A stretch of 64,000 bases of DNA, from the NCBI GenBank assembly GCA_007258455.2, contig VDFB02252616.1:124293760-124357759 (forward strand), written 5' to 3'. The stretch comes from Sequoia sempervirens (Eukaryota; Streptophyta; Pinopsida; Cupressales; Cupressaceae). Positions 46,640 to 57,850 of the stretch are shown here, piece by piece. The notes beneath the pieces were generated by a model, which searched no databases, was not told the DNA's origin, and saw only the letters and a list, made by a program, of their open reading frames with translations. Position numbers and translations under genes: made by a program. Each line of letters starts with the position of its first letter. The first letter of the stretch is position 1.

Positions 46640-47290
46640 TTGATAATGGAAATACCACTAATATTGTGTCAAGTGAAATGATAGGTAAGTTGAAGCTGAA
46701 AAAGATAGAGAATCCAAGCCCATAAATGATCTCATGGTTACGTAAGGAGCATAAGATGTTGGTAAGTGAATATAGATTGGTCAAATTTAAGATAGGATCA
46801 TATTATAAAAAAGCTTTATGTGACTTTTTTCCTATGGATGTTTGTTATTTTTATTAGGAAGACATTGGTAGTATGAGAGAAAGACTATTCATAATGTCAA
46901 AGAGATTACATACACTTTTAATGAAGGGAAGTGATAAACATACTCTTACTCCATTTAAAAATAAGGGAAATCAAATAATTGAAATAATAGTAAAGAATCT
47001 GAGCAATTATATATCCAACTATAAGGTAAATCTATAGAATGGTGGTGGAAAGGTAAATCTATAGAATGGTGGTGGAGTTTGTTTAGTTTACATGACATGA
47101 AGTTTCTAGAAAGTTTAAAGACTTAAAAGATGTGCTTTACAAAGTTCCCAAGATATGTACAATAGTGTAGATGAAAGAGAGTTACTATAAACCAAAACAA
47201 AAATGATGTCAAAAGAGCACATTGATATAGTATTAGATGATATGCTAGATGGAATATCACTAATGAGGAGTATTAATCACCACATAGTCT
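46640..47290 (+). pseudogene. Ty3/gypsy protease-region relic
   Basis: The plus strand reads FDNGNTTNIVSSEMIGKLKL, then HKMLVSEYRLVKFKIGSY and FPMDVCYFY. This parallels element B's protease (IIDGGSTNNLVSEEMV, VMVNEQCLVKFKIGSY). Stops and AT-rich drift show an old relic of a related element. No LTR was found. The opposite-strand frame at 46461-46784 is a shadow. Confidence 0.6.
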
Positions 47291-48048
47291 TTGTGCAAAA
47301 TTCACAAATCATCCTTGAAAATTTTATAGAACTAATTTTTTTTTACATCTTCATCAAAAAGAGTATCTATAACACTTGATAATGAATTTTTGATATAGAT
47401 TAAATTTCCATTAGCTAGAAACCATATATAATAATAAGGTTAATGATAAATTAATATCCTCGAAACAAATATCACATTGCAACCTAAGCTCAATGTTAAA
47501 ACATTCACTGAACTTAACAAGAATAAAAAGAAGATTGTGACAATGTAATGTTTTGCAAACTTTTAACACTCTTTGTTAGTAGAAATAGGGTCCAAACGTT
47601 GTGAAGTACTTTATACTTGTGATAGATCATTTTCTTTCAATAGAACTTTCACGAGGAAGAATATGATTTCCTTTTGAAAATATTCAATTTCAAATAAACA
47701 AATATCAGTATATGATATGAAAGCTATACATCTTTATTAAGAATACATCAAAACAACAAAATTTTACAAAGATAGGTCTTAGTGTTTACTTCATAGAAGT
47801 AAAAAACATTATCATCTAATTTCTTTAGATGTTATTTTACCTTTTAAAAGGTAAATGAGATCACATCCCAAAAAAAAAAGGTGAGCACATTTATACTCAA
47901 TATATACAGTAAAGAAAGAGAAGAAATATAGTCACTTGAAGAAATATACAGTCACTTCGGTCATGGACCCGGGTAAAAGGGAATAAACATTTCTATGGCA
48001 ATTATATCTGTACCTTTTTCAATGGAGTCCTATAAATGTCATGTTGTT
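47291..48048. other. AT-rich DNA downstream of the TNL gene
   Basis: No gene was recognised. It includes the 3' flank of the TNL gene on the minus strand. No clear poly(A) signal was assigned. Confidence 0.4.
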
Positions 48049-48543
48049 TTACATAACAAAAGTGATCATTTTGGGAGGTCCAACTTCTTCGGAGTTGGAA
48101 GTTGCACAATGGGTTTCATACATTAAAAACTTATAACAGGCCTTCCAATTCTCATAATCAGACACAGCATTTACCCTCAGTTTATTACCTCTCTTCAACC
48201 AAGGAAAGTCAGGACTGCTGTCTGCTCGCACAAGACGCACTTCCAAAATGTCACCACCAGCTATAGTTGAGCTTTGATGCTTCACTGGACATTGACGTGA
48301 ACTCTCATCCCTTTGAATTGTGTAGCTCAACCTGTAATTAGCTGGGTTTACCTTACAATCCTGATGGATTTGACCCGAAGAGAGTACACAAGCAATATAT
48401 CCTGCACAATACTCTTTGTTCGCATCTGCGCAGAAATCTATACACTTGTTTTCATAGCCGTAGTTTCCAATAGCTTCCCCATGTAGCCAGATTGCAGTGG
48501 GGTCTGGATTATCCAGTAAACAATTTTTGCTGAAGGAGCAAAC
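48049..48543 (-). CDS. TNL exon 5 (cysteine-rich C-terminal domain)
   Basis: Residues 1000-1163, VCSFSKNCLLDNP to PPKMITFVM, stop TAA at 48049. It has ten cysteines, and alternating hydrophobic/polar stretches (YRLSYTIQRDE, GDILEVRLVRAD) suggest beta structure. Plant TNLs often carry a C-terminal jelly-roll (C-JID) domain after the LRRs. This exon sits in that place but its fold is not certain by eye. The acceptor is TTGTCAG. Confidence 0.8.
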   Translation of the reverse strand, partial: VCSFSKNCLLDNPDPTAIWLHGEAIGNYGYENKCIDFCADANKEYCAGYIACVLSSGQIHQDCKVNPANYRLSYTIQRDESSRQCPVKHQSSTIAGGDILEVRLVRADSSPDFPWLKRGNKLRVNAVSDYENWKACYKFLMYETHCATSNSEEVGPPKMITFVM

Positions 48544-51500
48544 CTGACAAAATCAGAAAAGCCCACGTGTAAGTCTTTAGTTCTTAGATTTTAGACGCAA
48601 AAGATGGCGAGTTATGTTCACGTGTATCTGGTTTGCTAGAAATCTTACCTTGAAGGAATCATATAATCTATGCAGTTGACCTGATGGAAAGCCGGGCCCG
48701 CCAAAATAAATGGACTCGAGGGCTGTGAGACCAGAAAAAGAGCTTACGAGAGTCTCACAAGAGATCTGGTTGCAGCCCACCAAATTGAGTGTGGTTAATT
48801 TCTGTAACGATTGGAGGCCATCGAAGTGGGTGAGGTGGGAGGAATTACTAAGATCTAATTTCAGCAGGTTTGGCAATCCTGGAAGGCCGCAGAATGTGTG
48901 TAAACTGGTACAGTTGCGGGCGAACAGCATTTGCAATGATGACGGAAGTGCCGATAGGACGGAGAGCTCACTGCAGTGGTCCAGATGCAGCTCCAGAAGT
49001 TGCCCCAAATTTTCAAAGCCGCCAGGGAGACGGTGGATTCCGTTACCTTCAAGATGTAAGACTTTTAGTGAAGACAATTCGGATATTCTGGCTGGTAGTC
49101 CATTGTCAGACAGTCGGCAATAGCTGGCATCCAGATAAGCCAAAGTTTTCAGGTCACCAAAGCTGTTGGGTAGCTCTGTAAGATTAAAATTGTGGTGAAT
49201 TTCTAGTCTTTCCAGCCGAGTCAAGTTCCCAAAGCTAGGGGGAAGTTTAGACAGAAGTTGACAGCATGAGAGATACAGCTCCTCCAGATTTGTAAGCTTG
49301 CCAAAATCTCGAGGCAAAGAAGAAACAGAGCATCCTTCTATGTCCAGATAAGTCAAAGTTTTCAGGCCACCAAAGCTGTCGGGTAGCTCTTTAAGCTTAG
49401 AATTGTGGTGCATTTCTAGTTTTTCCAGCCGAGTCAAATTACTAAAGCTAGCGGGAAGTTTAGACAGATGTTGACAGCACGAGATATTCAGCTCCTGCAG
49501 ATTTACAAGCTCGCCAAAATCTTGAGGGAAAGAAGAAACAGAGCATCCTTCCATGTCGAGAAAAACTAAGCTGGTCCAGCTTCCAATGGAATCAGGCAGG
49601 CTGCTCAGCGAATGGCAGTTGTGCAAATCTAATATCTGCAGTGGTGTATGGCATAGTGTACCAGGAAGACTTACCAGCAACCCGCATCCCCTCGAAATAA
49701 GCACTTTCAGTTTCCCAGGCCTCATCTGTTCAAATATCATGACATGCACAAGTTATGAGAATTTGATACCAAGTATCTGTTCGATTACAGAATTTGAAGG
49801 AAAACAATATGTACTACTTACTGTTGGGTTTTCCTCTGTTTCATCCCACAGATGAGTGATCTGGCTATCGGTTACTTCCAGAATAACAAGGTTCTGCAAG
49901 TTCATTCCTTGAGGTAGCCGTTTTGATGAATATCTTGTCAATCTTAGCCATCTCAAATCCTCCAAGGAAGATTCCTCAGAAAAGTGTCCTTCTATGGCTA
50001 CATCTGGAAGCCAAAGCAGCCGCAAGTTGTACAGTGACTTGAACATTTCTGAGTTCAATGTCATCGGCTCCTTGGGCTTATGCGAAAGATAACGCACATG
50101 CTCGGCCTTTTCCTGCAATTCCAGTGGAATACACAAATATTCTTCAGTTCCCTATTCTAGCTACAATCTAAGACTCCAACAAAAATCATTCAGTGAAACA
50201 CTTAAAAGCATGATAGGGTTCACAGAGAGTTCCATACCCTGAGTTGACATAAAACATCGCCCACATCTTCCTCGTCGAATACTCTTGTGCGTACAGCTAT
50301 ATTACCTGCTATACTTCTCCCCAAATCTCGGAGACACCGATGCATCAGCAATTCGTTACCAGGGCCCAACTCTACGAAGGACTTTTGCAAGAGACTTCTA
50401 AGACATGCATGATGACTGCGAATCACCTCTGCCCAAAAGATCATAGCTATTTCTTTCTTCATCCATGTCACAAAACAAGCAATATCTTGAAACATTTCCT
50501 TTTCATTGCTATCAAGAGCATCGTAGGAGACTCTAAGTTTCTTTTGCATATTAGGCTCGCACTTTAACTTTCGTACAATTTCCTTCCATACATATCTATC
50601 CTCTTCACCAGCCAGGAGTTTCCCAAAGATTTGAAGGGCAAGAGGAAGGCCTTCACAGGCAGCCACAATATCATTGCATAGTGTTTCCACTTCTTGATCT
50701 GGACGGTTGGAATCGGGAAATGCGTGGAACTTAAACAACCGCAAGGCATGTTGGGGAGGAAGACTCCTTACCTTGTGCTCTTTATCAACTTTAGCCACCT
50801 TCAAAATTTGTAGATTCTGCGAGGTAATGATGAGACGGCTGCCTGCCCCGAAGTCACTGTAATTTCCTCCAAGAGCGTCAAACTGTTCAAAACTTTGAAT
50901 GTCATCCAGGACGAGGAGAACTTTCTTACCCCTGAGACAGTCTTGTAGCATACCCTTTCCTTGATCAACATAGCCCACTTCACCCCTGAAATGTGAGACA
51001 TCTTTGAGCATCTGGGTCTGCAGCTTTAGAAGCCCATCCGCCTCTTGGCATCTTTCTCCCACACTCGCAACAAAGGAAACAGCTTTAAACTGCGAGAACT
51101 GTTCTTTGAAAACAATCTTGGCCAGGGTAGTTTTACCTATCCCACTCATGCCATGTATACCCAATTTCACCATCTTCTGCTGATGATCGGGTGCGTTTAG
51201 TAATCTCTTGACATGCTCCACAGATCCGTCTAAACCAAAACATTTTGGAACATCCAAATACCTTTTGTGGGGACTGTTTGAATGTAAGATTTTCCGAATT
51301 TCGACCACAACATCTTGAATCAAATCGTTATCACTGACAAAGTGTGAACTAATATTAATGACATACTTATATATGGCAACTATAAAGACCAACAGCAAAA
51401 ACACACTGAGGTGGAGGACTACCTGAAATAAGCACTGGAACACCAACCAGGTATTTTGGCAACAGTCTCTAATGCGTCTTTCCATTGGATTGACTCGGTA

Positions 51501-51916
51501 GATAATCTTGGGTCGCTTTCATGCTTCTTGAGGTACTCTGCATATTTGCTTCCATCTGGGCATTGAAGATCACTAGGCGAAACGCCATAAAACAGGGGAG
51601 AGATTTTAAGCCCAGATTTAACCATAAGCGACACTTCCCTCAAGCACCATTTCGACTCGGCGAAATTTTTCGAGAAAATAGGAATGCCGATCCTACTTTC
51701 AGTGACTCCTTCGGTCAAAGCAGTAGGGATATGGTCGCCCTTTCTTAAGCTTTCTTCGTCAAAGAATGCCAGAGTTCTTTCTCGATCAAGAGCAGCGTAC
51801 AGTAATTTCGCAAACCCTTCGCGGGTGTCGGAGCCCCGAAAGCTCAAGAAAACGTCAAACCTTTTGTCGACATTGATACTAACTGAGGGCTCCGAGCAAG
51901 GCCTAGAGGAGGACAT
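48049..51916 (-). CDS. TIR-NBS-LRR (TNL) disease-resistance protein, 5 exons, 1163 aa
   Basis: Exons on the complement are 51423-51916, 50238-51333, 49822-50151, 48649-49725 and 48049-48543 (3492 nt, a multiple of 3). All four introns (89, 86, 96 and 105 bp) have GT-AG ends and join in frame. The start ATG at 51916 gives MSSSRPCSEPS. The TIR (about 19-160) has FDVFLSFRGSDTR, and Glu94 in SKWCLREV is at the NADase catalytic position. The NB-ARC has a P-loop at 226-234 (GMSGIGKTT), kinase-2 at 301-309 (KKVLLVLDD), RNBS-B at 329-336 and GLPL at 393-396. MHD is replaced by MHR at 495-497. LRRs follow (about 560-960). The last exon (1000-1163) is cysteine-rich. It would be a cytoplasmic or nuclear pathogen sensor that triggers TIR signalling and cell death. 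It is the only complete-looking gene here. Confidence 0.9.
48649..49725 (-). CDS. TNL exon 4 (LRR domain)
   Basis: Residues 641-999, MRPGKLKVLISRGC through YDSFK. It has about a dozen repeats of the LxxLxxLPxSFGxLxxL type. A block of three repeats is duplicated with a 213-bp (71-codon) period: the stretch around 49326-49556 pairs with that around 49113-49343. The donor is AAG|GTAAGA. LRRs usually give recognition specificity and hold the NB domain off. Confidence 0.88.
49822..50151 (-). CDS. TNL exon 3 (NB-LRR linker)
   Basis: Residues 531-640, GTEEYLCIPLEL through EENPT. It contains FKSLYNLRLLWLPDV and LEVTDSQITHLWDE, the first leucine-rich segment typical of TNL linker exons. The acceptor is AATAG and the donor is a perfect GTAAGT. 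Confidence 0.85.
50238..51333 (-). CDS. TNL exon 2 (NB-ARC domain)
   Basis: Residues 165-530. It starts at SDNDLIQDVVVEI, the usual linker after TIR, and carries every NB-ARC motif except a standard MHD. It ends CTCAGG|GTATGG. The hydrophobic stretch seen if the frame is read upstream is translated intron, not a membrane segment. Confidence 0.88.
51423..51916 (-). CDS. TNL exon 1 (TIR domain)
   Basis: Residues 1-164 plus two bases. It covers the whole TIR domain, FDVFLSF (20-26) through the WKDALETVAKIPGW block. The exon ends AG|GTAGTCC. The following intron (51334-51422) ends TTGTCAG, and splicing creates a Ser codon. The open frame running on through the intron to a stop is not the product. 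Confidence 0.88.
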
Positions 51917-53110
51917 TGCGCCTGCAATTCTTCAAATGAATCTCAAACTTTCTCAAAGGAAAGTTTGAGCTTGTATTACATGGTGTACTCTCCTTTGATG
52001 ATCGGAATCTATGGAATTAAAAGTTATCTGCAACTTTTGTCTAAAAAATCTATAGACCACTGCATTTTCTACGGTAGGATCTAAATCAAGCTAACCAGAA
52101 ATTATAATTTTGGCTTTTCATTGCCGTATTTCTTTTGCTCATCGACAATTTCTACGGTGATGTTGATGTAGCAGGAGAGTGAGTGGATATGATTTATCTA
52201 TATCCCTTTGTTGGTGTCCGTCTATCTTGGCCGCCGTTAAAAATTGATTCTACTTTTACAGACTGTTCTTGAGCACACTCTCAGTAGGAATGATAAAAAC
52301 ATGCTCCAATGAACCGGGACACTAGACTGCTGGGTCTAAGCAAAGGAATTTAATTTATCTGTGCGCTGACCATTAGCTCATTCAGTTTACTTTCTGCAAT
52401 AGCGACACATTTGCTTACAAGTGGTCTATAAGGCTTTTTTACTTTTTTTTGGGAGATATTATTGTGTCAATTATTACTTTAAAAATATATTGGTGAAGTT
52501 GAATGGTTCTAAATGAGTTCACCAAGGATCAATTATTGATGAGTGAAATTTCCTAATATCATAAGAGATGAGGATGAGATCATGTCTTACACGATTTACA
52601 CGATTTTGATAGAATAGATGGTCCTTAGTCTTTGATTCTTAGTTGAAGAGGTTCTAGCCTAAGGCTTGTGCCCTCATATCGAATAGATAAAACAATTATG
52701 TAGGTTTGATATAAAACCCTCCAAGAAAAAGAAAATAAAGGTTAATGAGTTAGACTCAAAAGCTATGTAGTTGAATTCTCATAGCAATATAAGATGATAT
52801 ATTGTCTTCATTGTATAGATATCTAATAAAGTGTCATTCATTATCATTTAATTAGCATTTTGAGTTTAATTTTACATGTCATTAATACACAAAAATGTAT
52901 ATATTTGGTCATCATTTCTTATTCAAAACAAGTTATAGTAATCAAAATATATTTTTATGATACATAAATCAATCCAATTCATTGCACATAAAGATTATAT
53001 ATTAAAATATTATACTTAACAAAATAAAATATTATGTCTTGGTCATGACATTGAATAATTTGAATTCATAAAATCTATACAACTCTAGTATAGAACTTCT
53101 AATCTTAAAC
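51917..53110 (-). other. Upstream flank of the TNL gene (promoter region)
   Basis: Duplicated flank also present in decayed form at 45556-46430 and 54290-55015. The conserved parts right above the ATG probably include the promoter. No single TATA box can be assigned with confidence. Confidence 0.5.
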
Positions 53111-53119
53111 CAAATAAAC

Positions 53120-53825
53120 TAAAAGAAATCTCAAAAGATTCATTATTAAAATTCCAACTTTTTTTAATTCAATAGAAATGATCTCAAACCCTCTTCCTCT
53201 ATTATTAAATATTCAATAGGCTCCTCGCTATTATTATAAATACTTTCTTGACAATTTAATAATAAAAAACAAATGAAAATATTAAATAAAATAATTATAA
53301 TAAATCAGGTAAAATGTGTGATGTATAATTCTTTTCTTTCAAAACTCTTACCATCAAAATCCTTACCTTTGAGATACGTGTAGGTGGTGACCTCCGCTTT
53401 AAAGATACCCTCTTCAATTGTTAGAATAGAATAACTAAAGCCCCTCACAAAGGTTAAAACTAAGAATGTTTTCAGTGGAGATGTCCTTTCAGGGTTTCGT
53501 CAATGTCCATGAAAATGGGCCCGTTAATTCTCAAAGAAACTTTAAACTATATATTTGAAGCCTAGTAAAGGATAAGGCATTCCAATATAGAGATATTTGG
53601 CGTGCGCCTACTATTCATTTACGACCCATTGCAAGCACTTCTTTCACCACAACACATTTTCTCTTCATCATCCACATCAACTAAAACTATTAAAATCATG
53701 ATTTTATAGATGACTTATCAGAAAGTCCTTTCCTTAGCAGAGGTACTTATAGAGCGTGTCACTAAATGGAATAAATGGCAGCATATTTCCCTCCATTCTA
53801 CAAATAATACCCCTACACTCTGAAT
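53120..53825 (-). repeat. NLR-unit 3' flank, copy C
   Basis: Parallels 43910-45050 in the same orientation and block order. It leads into the NLR copy C remnant. Confidence 0.6.
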
Positions 53826-54058
53826 CGCCATATGGATGGTAGGGCTCCCCCACCCGACAAGATCTGGGGTCTACAGGGCCAGACAGCGACGCTTTTGAAC
53901 TTTAAGGATTGCCTAGATCTCCGGAACACATCGGGGATAGTGGAATTCGGGACTATGGCCTGCCCTTACTTTAGGGCAAACAAGCGGTATGTCTGGGACT
54001 CTGTAAGGATGCCACGCCATTTTTGGGTCCCTGCCAATCTAACATCAATACTGCTTCC
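53826..54058. other. GC-rich 230-bp island of unknown origin
   Basis: Clearly richer in G+C and CpG than its surroundings (CACCCGACAAGATCTGGGG, CAGACAGCGACGC). It is joined directly to NLR exon 2 homology at about 54058. It has no counterpart in the intact TNL or copy A. The open frame at 53832-54149 crosses that junction and is not credible as one gene. Confidence 0.4.
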
Positions 54059-54310
54059 CAAATCTAGGAGGCATCAATGCATCAGCAATTCATTACTAGT
54101 CCCAAGTCTACGGAGGACTTTTAGCAAGACACTTTTAAGTCATGCATGACGACTTACAGATTTCTACAATCATAGCCAACACGTAACGATAGAAAACTCA
54201 CTAGGAAAATATTTAGTATTTTTCCCCAGGCAAAAAACAATATTTAAGAACTATTGGAGAAATTACAGCAATATTCCAACGGTGAGAACAGTTCTTTGTA
54301 AACAATCTGA
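54058..54310 (-). pseudogene. Deleted NLR (TNL) copy C
   Basis: Two short exon 2 pieces remain. One matches the MHR region (54058-54170, compare 50325-50440) and one the RNBS-A region (54281-54308, compare 51092-51120, GAGAAC(A)GTTCTTTG). The sequence then passes straight to the gene's upstream flank. It is non-functional. Confidence 0.7.
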
Positions 54311-55015
54311 TTTTATATTTATCCTGTTCTTGTACTGGTCTCTTGGCTGCCCTTGAAAATTGACTCTTTTTCAACAAGCTGTTATTCAGTATTCTGAGTA
54401 CAAATTATAAAATAATGCTTTACTTTAGTGGGGCAGTAGACTAAAGGGTCCACAAGAAATTTAATTTGCGTGTGCACCGACCATAGACTAATTCAGCTTT
54501 GGCTTCGTGCCACAGCATGCATTGCTTACAAAGTGGTCCTCACGCTTTTTAACTCTTATGAGACAAACTTGAGCCCGTACTAATAATAATTGTAAGGGAA
54601 TTTTGTCATAATAAGATTTCTTAATTGAAGATATTGTTTTTATTGAAGTTGCTTTTCCATACATTCAATGAAAATCATATCTAGTGAATTTTAAAGCAAT
54701 CCATTGTGAAAATTAATATCAATTATATTATTTTATTGTTTAAATATAAAAACATCAATAAAAGTATGATAAAGTAGTGTGTACTATCATTTAGTTAAAA
54801 CACAAAAATATATACAACTACTCACCATTTCTTATTAAAAATAAGTAAAATAATTAAAATCTAATTCTACATGACATATAAATCAATATAATTCATTGTA
54901 CATACAGATTACGTATTAAAGTATCATGCTAGTAAAATAAAATAGTATGTCTTTGTCATCACATAATTTGAGTTTATAAAATCTACACAACTCTAGTGTA
55001 CAACTTCTATTCTTG
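54311..55015 (-). repeat. NLR-unit upstream flank, copy C
   Basis: Parallels 52186-53110 (CACCGACCATAGACTAATTCAG, CACAAAAATATATACA, CATATAAATCAAT, CTACACAACTCTAGTGTA blocks) with several deletions. Confidence 0.65.
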
Positions 55016-56170
55016 ATGCAAGCCAACTCCCCAAAATTAGAAGGCAAAGTTAACTAAACTTACTAAACATAGTAATGGTTTTTAACAGTTTAGTCATTGG
55101 GGGAACAATAGTTACAAACCTACTAAAAATAGAAAGTTGGAGTTAAATTAGGAGATGTGGCTTTGTGAGTGAAGAGAGGATATTAAATTGAAGAAGATGT
55201 GTATTGATCTATATGGTAGGGATAGAGAATGGATTCAACATACATCAACTATGAATTGACTTATGCAAAACCCTTTCTATCTATAAATATAAGTTATTGC
55301 TATATTTTTTTTGGTGCATTCTATTATACCGTAAATATTCTTTATTTTTTGTCTATTGTGTTTTGAGAAGACTATTGAATGTTCCTATACTAGGCTAAGA
55401 AGTTGCATCAAATATTAAGTCAAATAAAATTTGTATTTTGTGAACAATATATGTTAATAACTTATCATGTGCTAAAATTGATTTGTAATAAGTGATCCTT
55501 TATCTTGTAAATAATGTGTTCAATTAATATTTTTTGTGAGATCTCAGCCACTAGATATTAAAATGCTTACAAAATGAAAAGATCTAAAGCTTTCTATTTA
55601 GTACATAAATCACATTTATTACACACTTCAAACATAAATAAATATTAATACATATATGTATAATTTAAGATATATGCAAACAATTACGATAGAATTCATA
55701 TGATAAAATTCTTGTGAGCTTTGAGATTTCATCAAATTGCCTAAATAGCTTCAAGATTGGGGACACAAAAATCTAGATAGAACTCAAAAATAAGATTGTG
55801 ACATTTAGTATAATCCACAACTACTACATGTATAGTCATGTTATATGTATCTACCTGAATCCAAAGGCTTGGCCACGTAATCTCTTCAAAGCACTACAAA
55901 TACCTAGCAACATCAATATTCAAATTAGAGGGGCTCAATCATTTCATTTTGTATAGAAATCAATCTATCCAAAAATATTTTAAAAGATATTTATACAAGA
56001 ACACAGATACTGTCAAGGATAATATAAGTTAGAGATTCAAACATAGCTCAAAAATTTGATCACCCATTGGAACAATCATCCAAATCATAGTTAGAGGATT
56101 GGCAAAAGAACAAGCATCTAAAGATAAAGGTAAAATTGTGTTCAAAGTTAACACTCATTGAAATGATTAT
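55016..56170. other. AT-rich intergenic DNA, no gene recognised
   Basis: Stops occur in all frames. The right part could include further decayed copia sequence but nothing is readable. Confidence 0.4.
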
Positions 56171-56179
56171 CCAAAAATT

Positions 56180-57330
56180 AGATGTTAATTATTCTATAAT
56201 AACTATCATATAAGTAACATAGTGCTTTCTTCCACTTCATGCTTCTTTTTGAATCATATTATGAACACTCTTATTTGGAAATCCATCTATTATTTAGACT
56301 TAGCATGCTATATAACCTCTACCCAATACTCATATGACATTTATATTTGGCCTTCAACATATTCCTATCCATATATCTAACTATTTTATTCTTTCTTTAT
56401 ACTAAGCTAATCTTCTATCATGTGTACTTAGTAGAAATTTTTTTGTGTATTCCATGATCCTTACAAACATTTAGAAAAAATAAAGATATATTTTACACCT
56501 TGGTCTATTCTCCGAACTTTGATAAAGTGCCCACTTTGCTTCTCAACTAGAGCTTTTGAATTTTTAAAAAATATTGAAGACATCACATGCTTATGTTTTA
56601 GGAAATGTACTCATATTTATCTAGTGTAGTATTAAAGAATGAAAAAAATAAAAAACATATGTCTTGCTCTAACTAACTTACTAATTGGCAATTATCCTCT
56701 TTGTTGCTTTCCCAAAATACACCCTTCACATATTTTATCTAGTTTTTTTATCAATGGCAAACCATTTACCACTTTTTTGTAGCAAATTTAGACCTCAAAA
56801 ATTTAATTTTCCAAATCATGCATGCCAAAATGAATTCTCATATTTCATTTCTAATTAAAAATTTTCTTTTGGTATTCCTTCACCAAAAGCTTGATTAGGA
56901 TTAAATTTTGTAAATTTTTTTAAAAAACTTTGTACTTGAGGAGGTATTGGTAAAGTGGTATTTTGTTGGGCTAAATGTGAGATTACTTGAGAAAATTCAA
57001 CCCTCAAATTTGGTGTTGATATTTCTTAAAAATTGGTCCAAAATTACATATTTTTTTATTGTTTAATGACACTCTATACCTCTTCTAAGTAAGTTTCCCA
57101 ATGCACATCAAATTATTATTTAAATTGGGAACAATGTAAACATTTGAAATATCAGTTTTCTCTCTCCACTTAGTTAGAATATTAACATTACTTTTTCCCA
57201 TAATTGATACTCTATTATCATTGCCCAAAGCAACATCTAATTTTACTAGCTTGTCTAGATTGGACTATATTTCTAAATTGATTATAATGTGATTACTACC
57301 TCTCAAATCTATAAACATTTTAAGCCTAGG
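56180..57330 (-). pseudogene. Ty1/copia retrotransposon relic (protease to integrase)
   Basis: Read on the complement from 57320, the protease region has FIDLRGSNHIIINLE, LDVALGNDNRVSIMGKSNVN and ISNVYIVPNLNNNLMCIGKL. The GAG-pre-integrase block has FWHA(stop)FGKLNF and LDKICEGCILGKQQRG. The integrase has LVEKQSGHFIKVRRIDQGVK and then MSYEYWVEVI. This order (protease, H/C finger, integrase) is that of Ty1/copia. Many stops and indels are present and no LTRs were found. Confidence 0.8.
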
Positions 57331-57660
57331 AGGGGTAGAATGGAAATATATTTTATTGCATATCAATTGTGTATTACATAGGAATGTTTACATTTTTATT
57401 TTATAGGTAGAATAACAGTTTAATTATCATATAACTATCTAACCTGAAAAATAGTTTACAACATTTACAAATGTGTTACCCCTGATGATTAACATGTTAA
57501 CATCCCCCTTAATATAAATGGGTTATCATGAAACTATATAGTATTTTGAACTTCTCAAACTTCTCTCAACCAAGCACTTTGGTGGGAATATTTCTAGTTG
57601 ATTTGACTTGCTTCATTAAAAATCTTGTAATATGACATATCTTAAGTTTGTTTGAACTAA

Positions 57661-57850
57661 GCATGTTACCTTGATAGGGTTGAAAATTTTATATTGGGGA
57701 TGTTGCCTTGACAAGTCTCAAATTTGATGATGATCTTGTTGCTTTGACAAGTCTATTTTTTTGATAACAAGCTTGTTACTTTGATAGGTCTCAACTTTTA
57801 ATAATGAGACTATTACTTTAACGAGTCTCAAATTGTGACTTGTTTTCTCC
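57661..57850. repeat. 37-bp tandem repeat, five copies
   Basis: GTTACCTTGATAGG/GTTGCCTTGACAAGTCTC-type cores start at 57664, 57702, 57738, 57775 and 57812, a spacing of 36-38 bp. Copies are diverged. Confidence 0.75.

Noticed and set aside
48710..49181. Plus-strand open frames of 137 and 103 codons
   Set aside because: Antisense shadows of the TNL LRR exon. They show no domain, and their openness follows from the LRR codon pattern.
51419..51485. TIR and NB-ARC as separate genes, with a hydrophobic N-terminal segment on the NB-ARC protein
   Set aside because: The open frames run through an 89-bp GT-AG intron. The hydrophobic segment is translated intron, and splicing gives one continuous TNL.
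53832..54149. 105-codon plus-strand frame
   Set aside because: It joins a GC-rich patch of unknown origin to the antisense of an NLR exon fragment, so it is a chimera of unrelated pieces.
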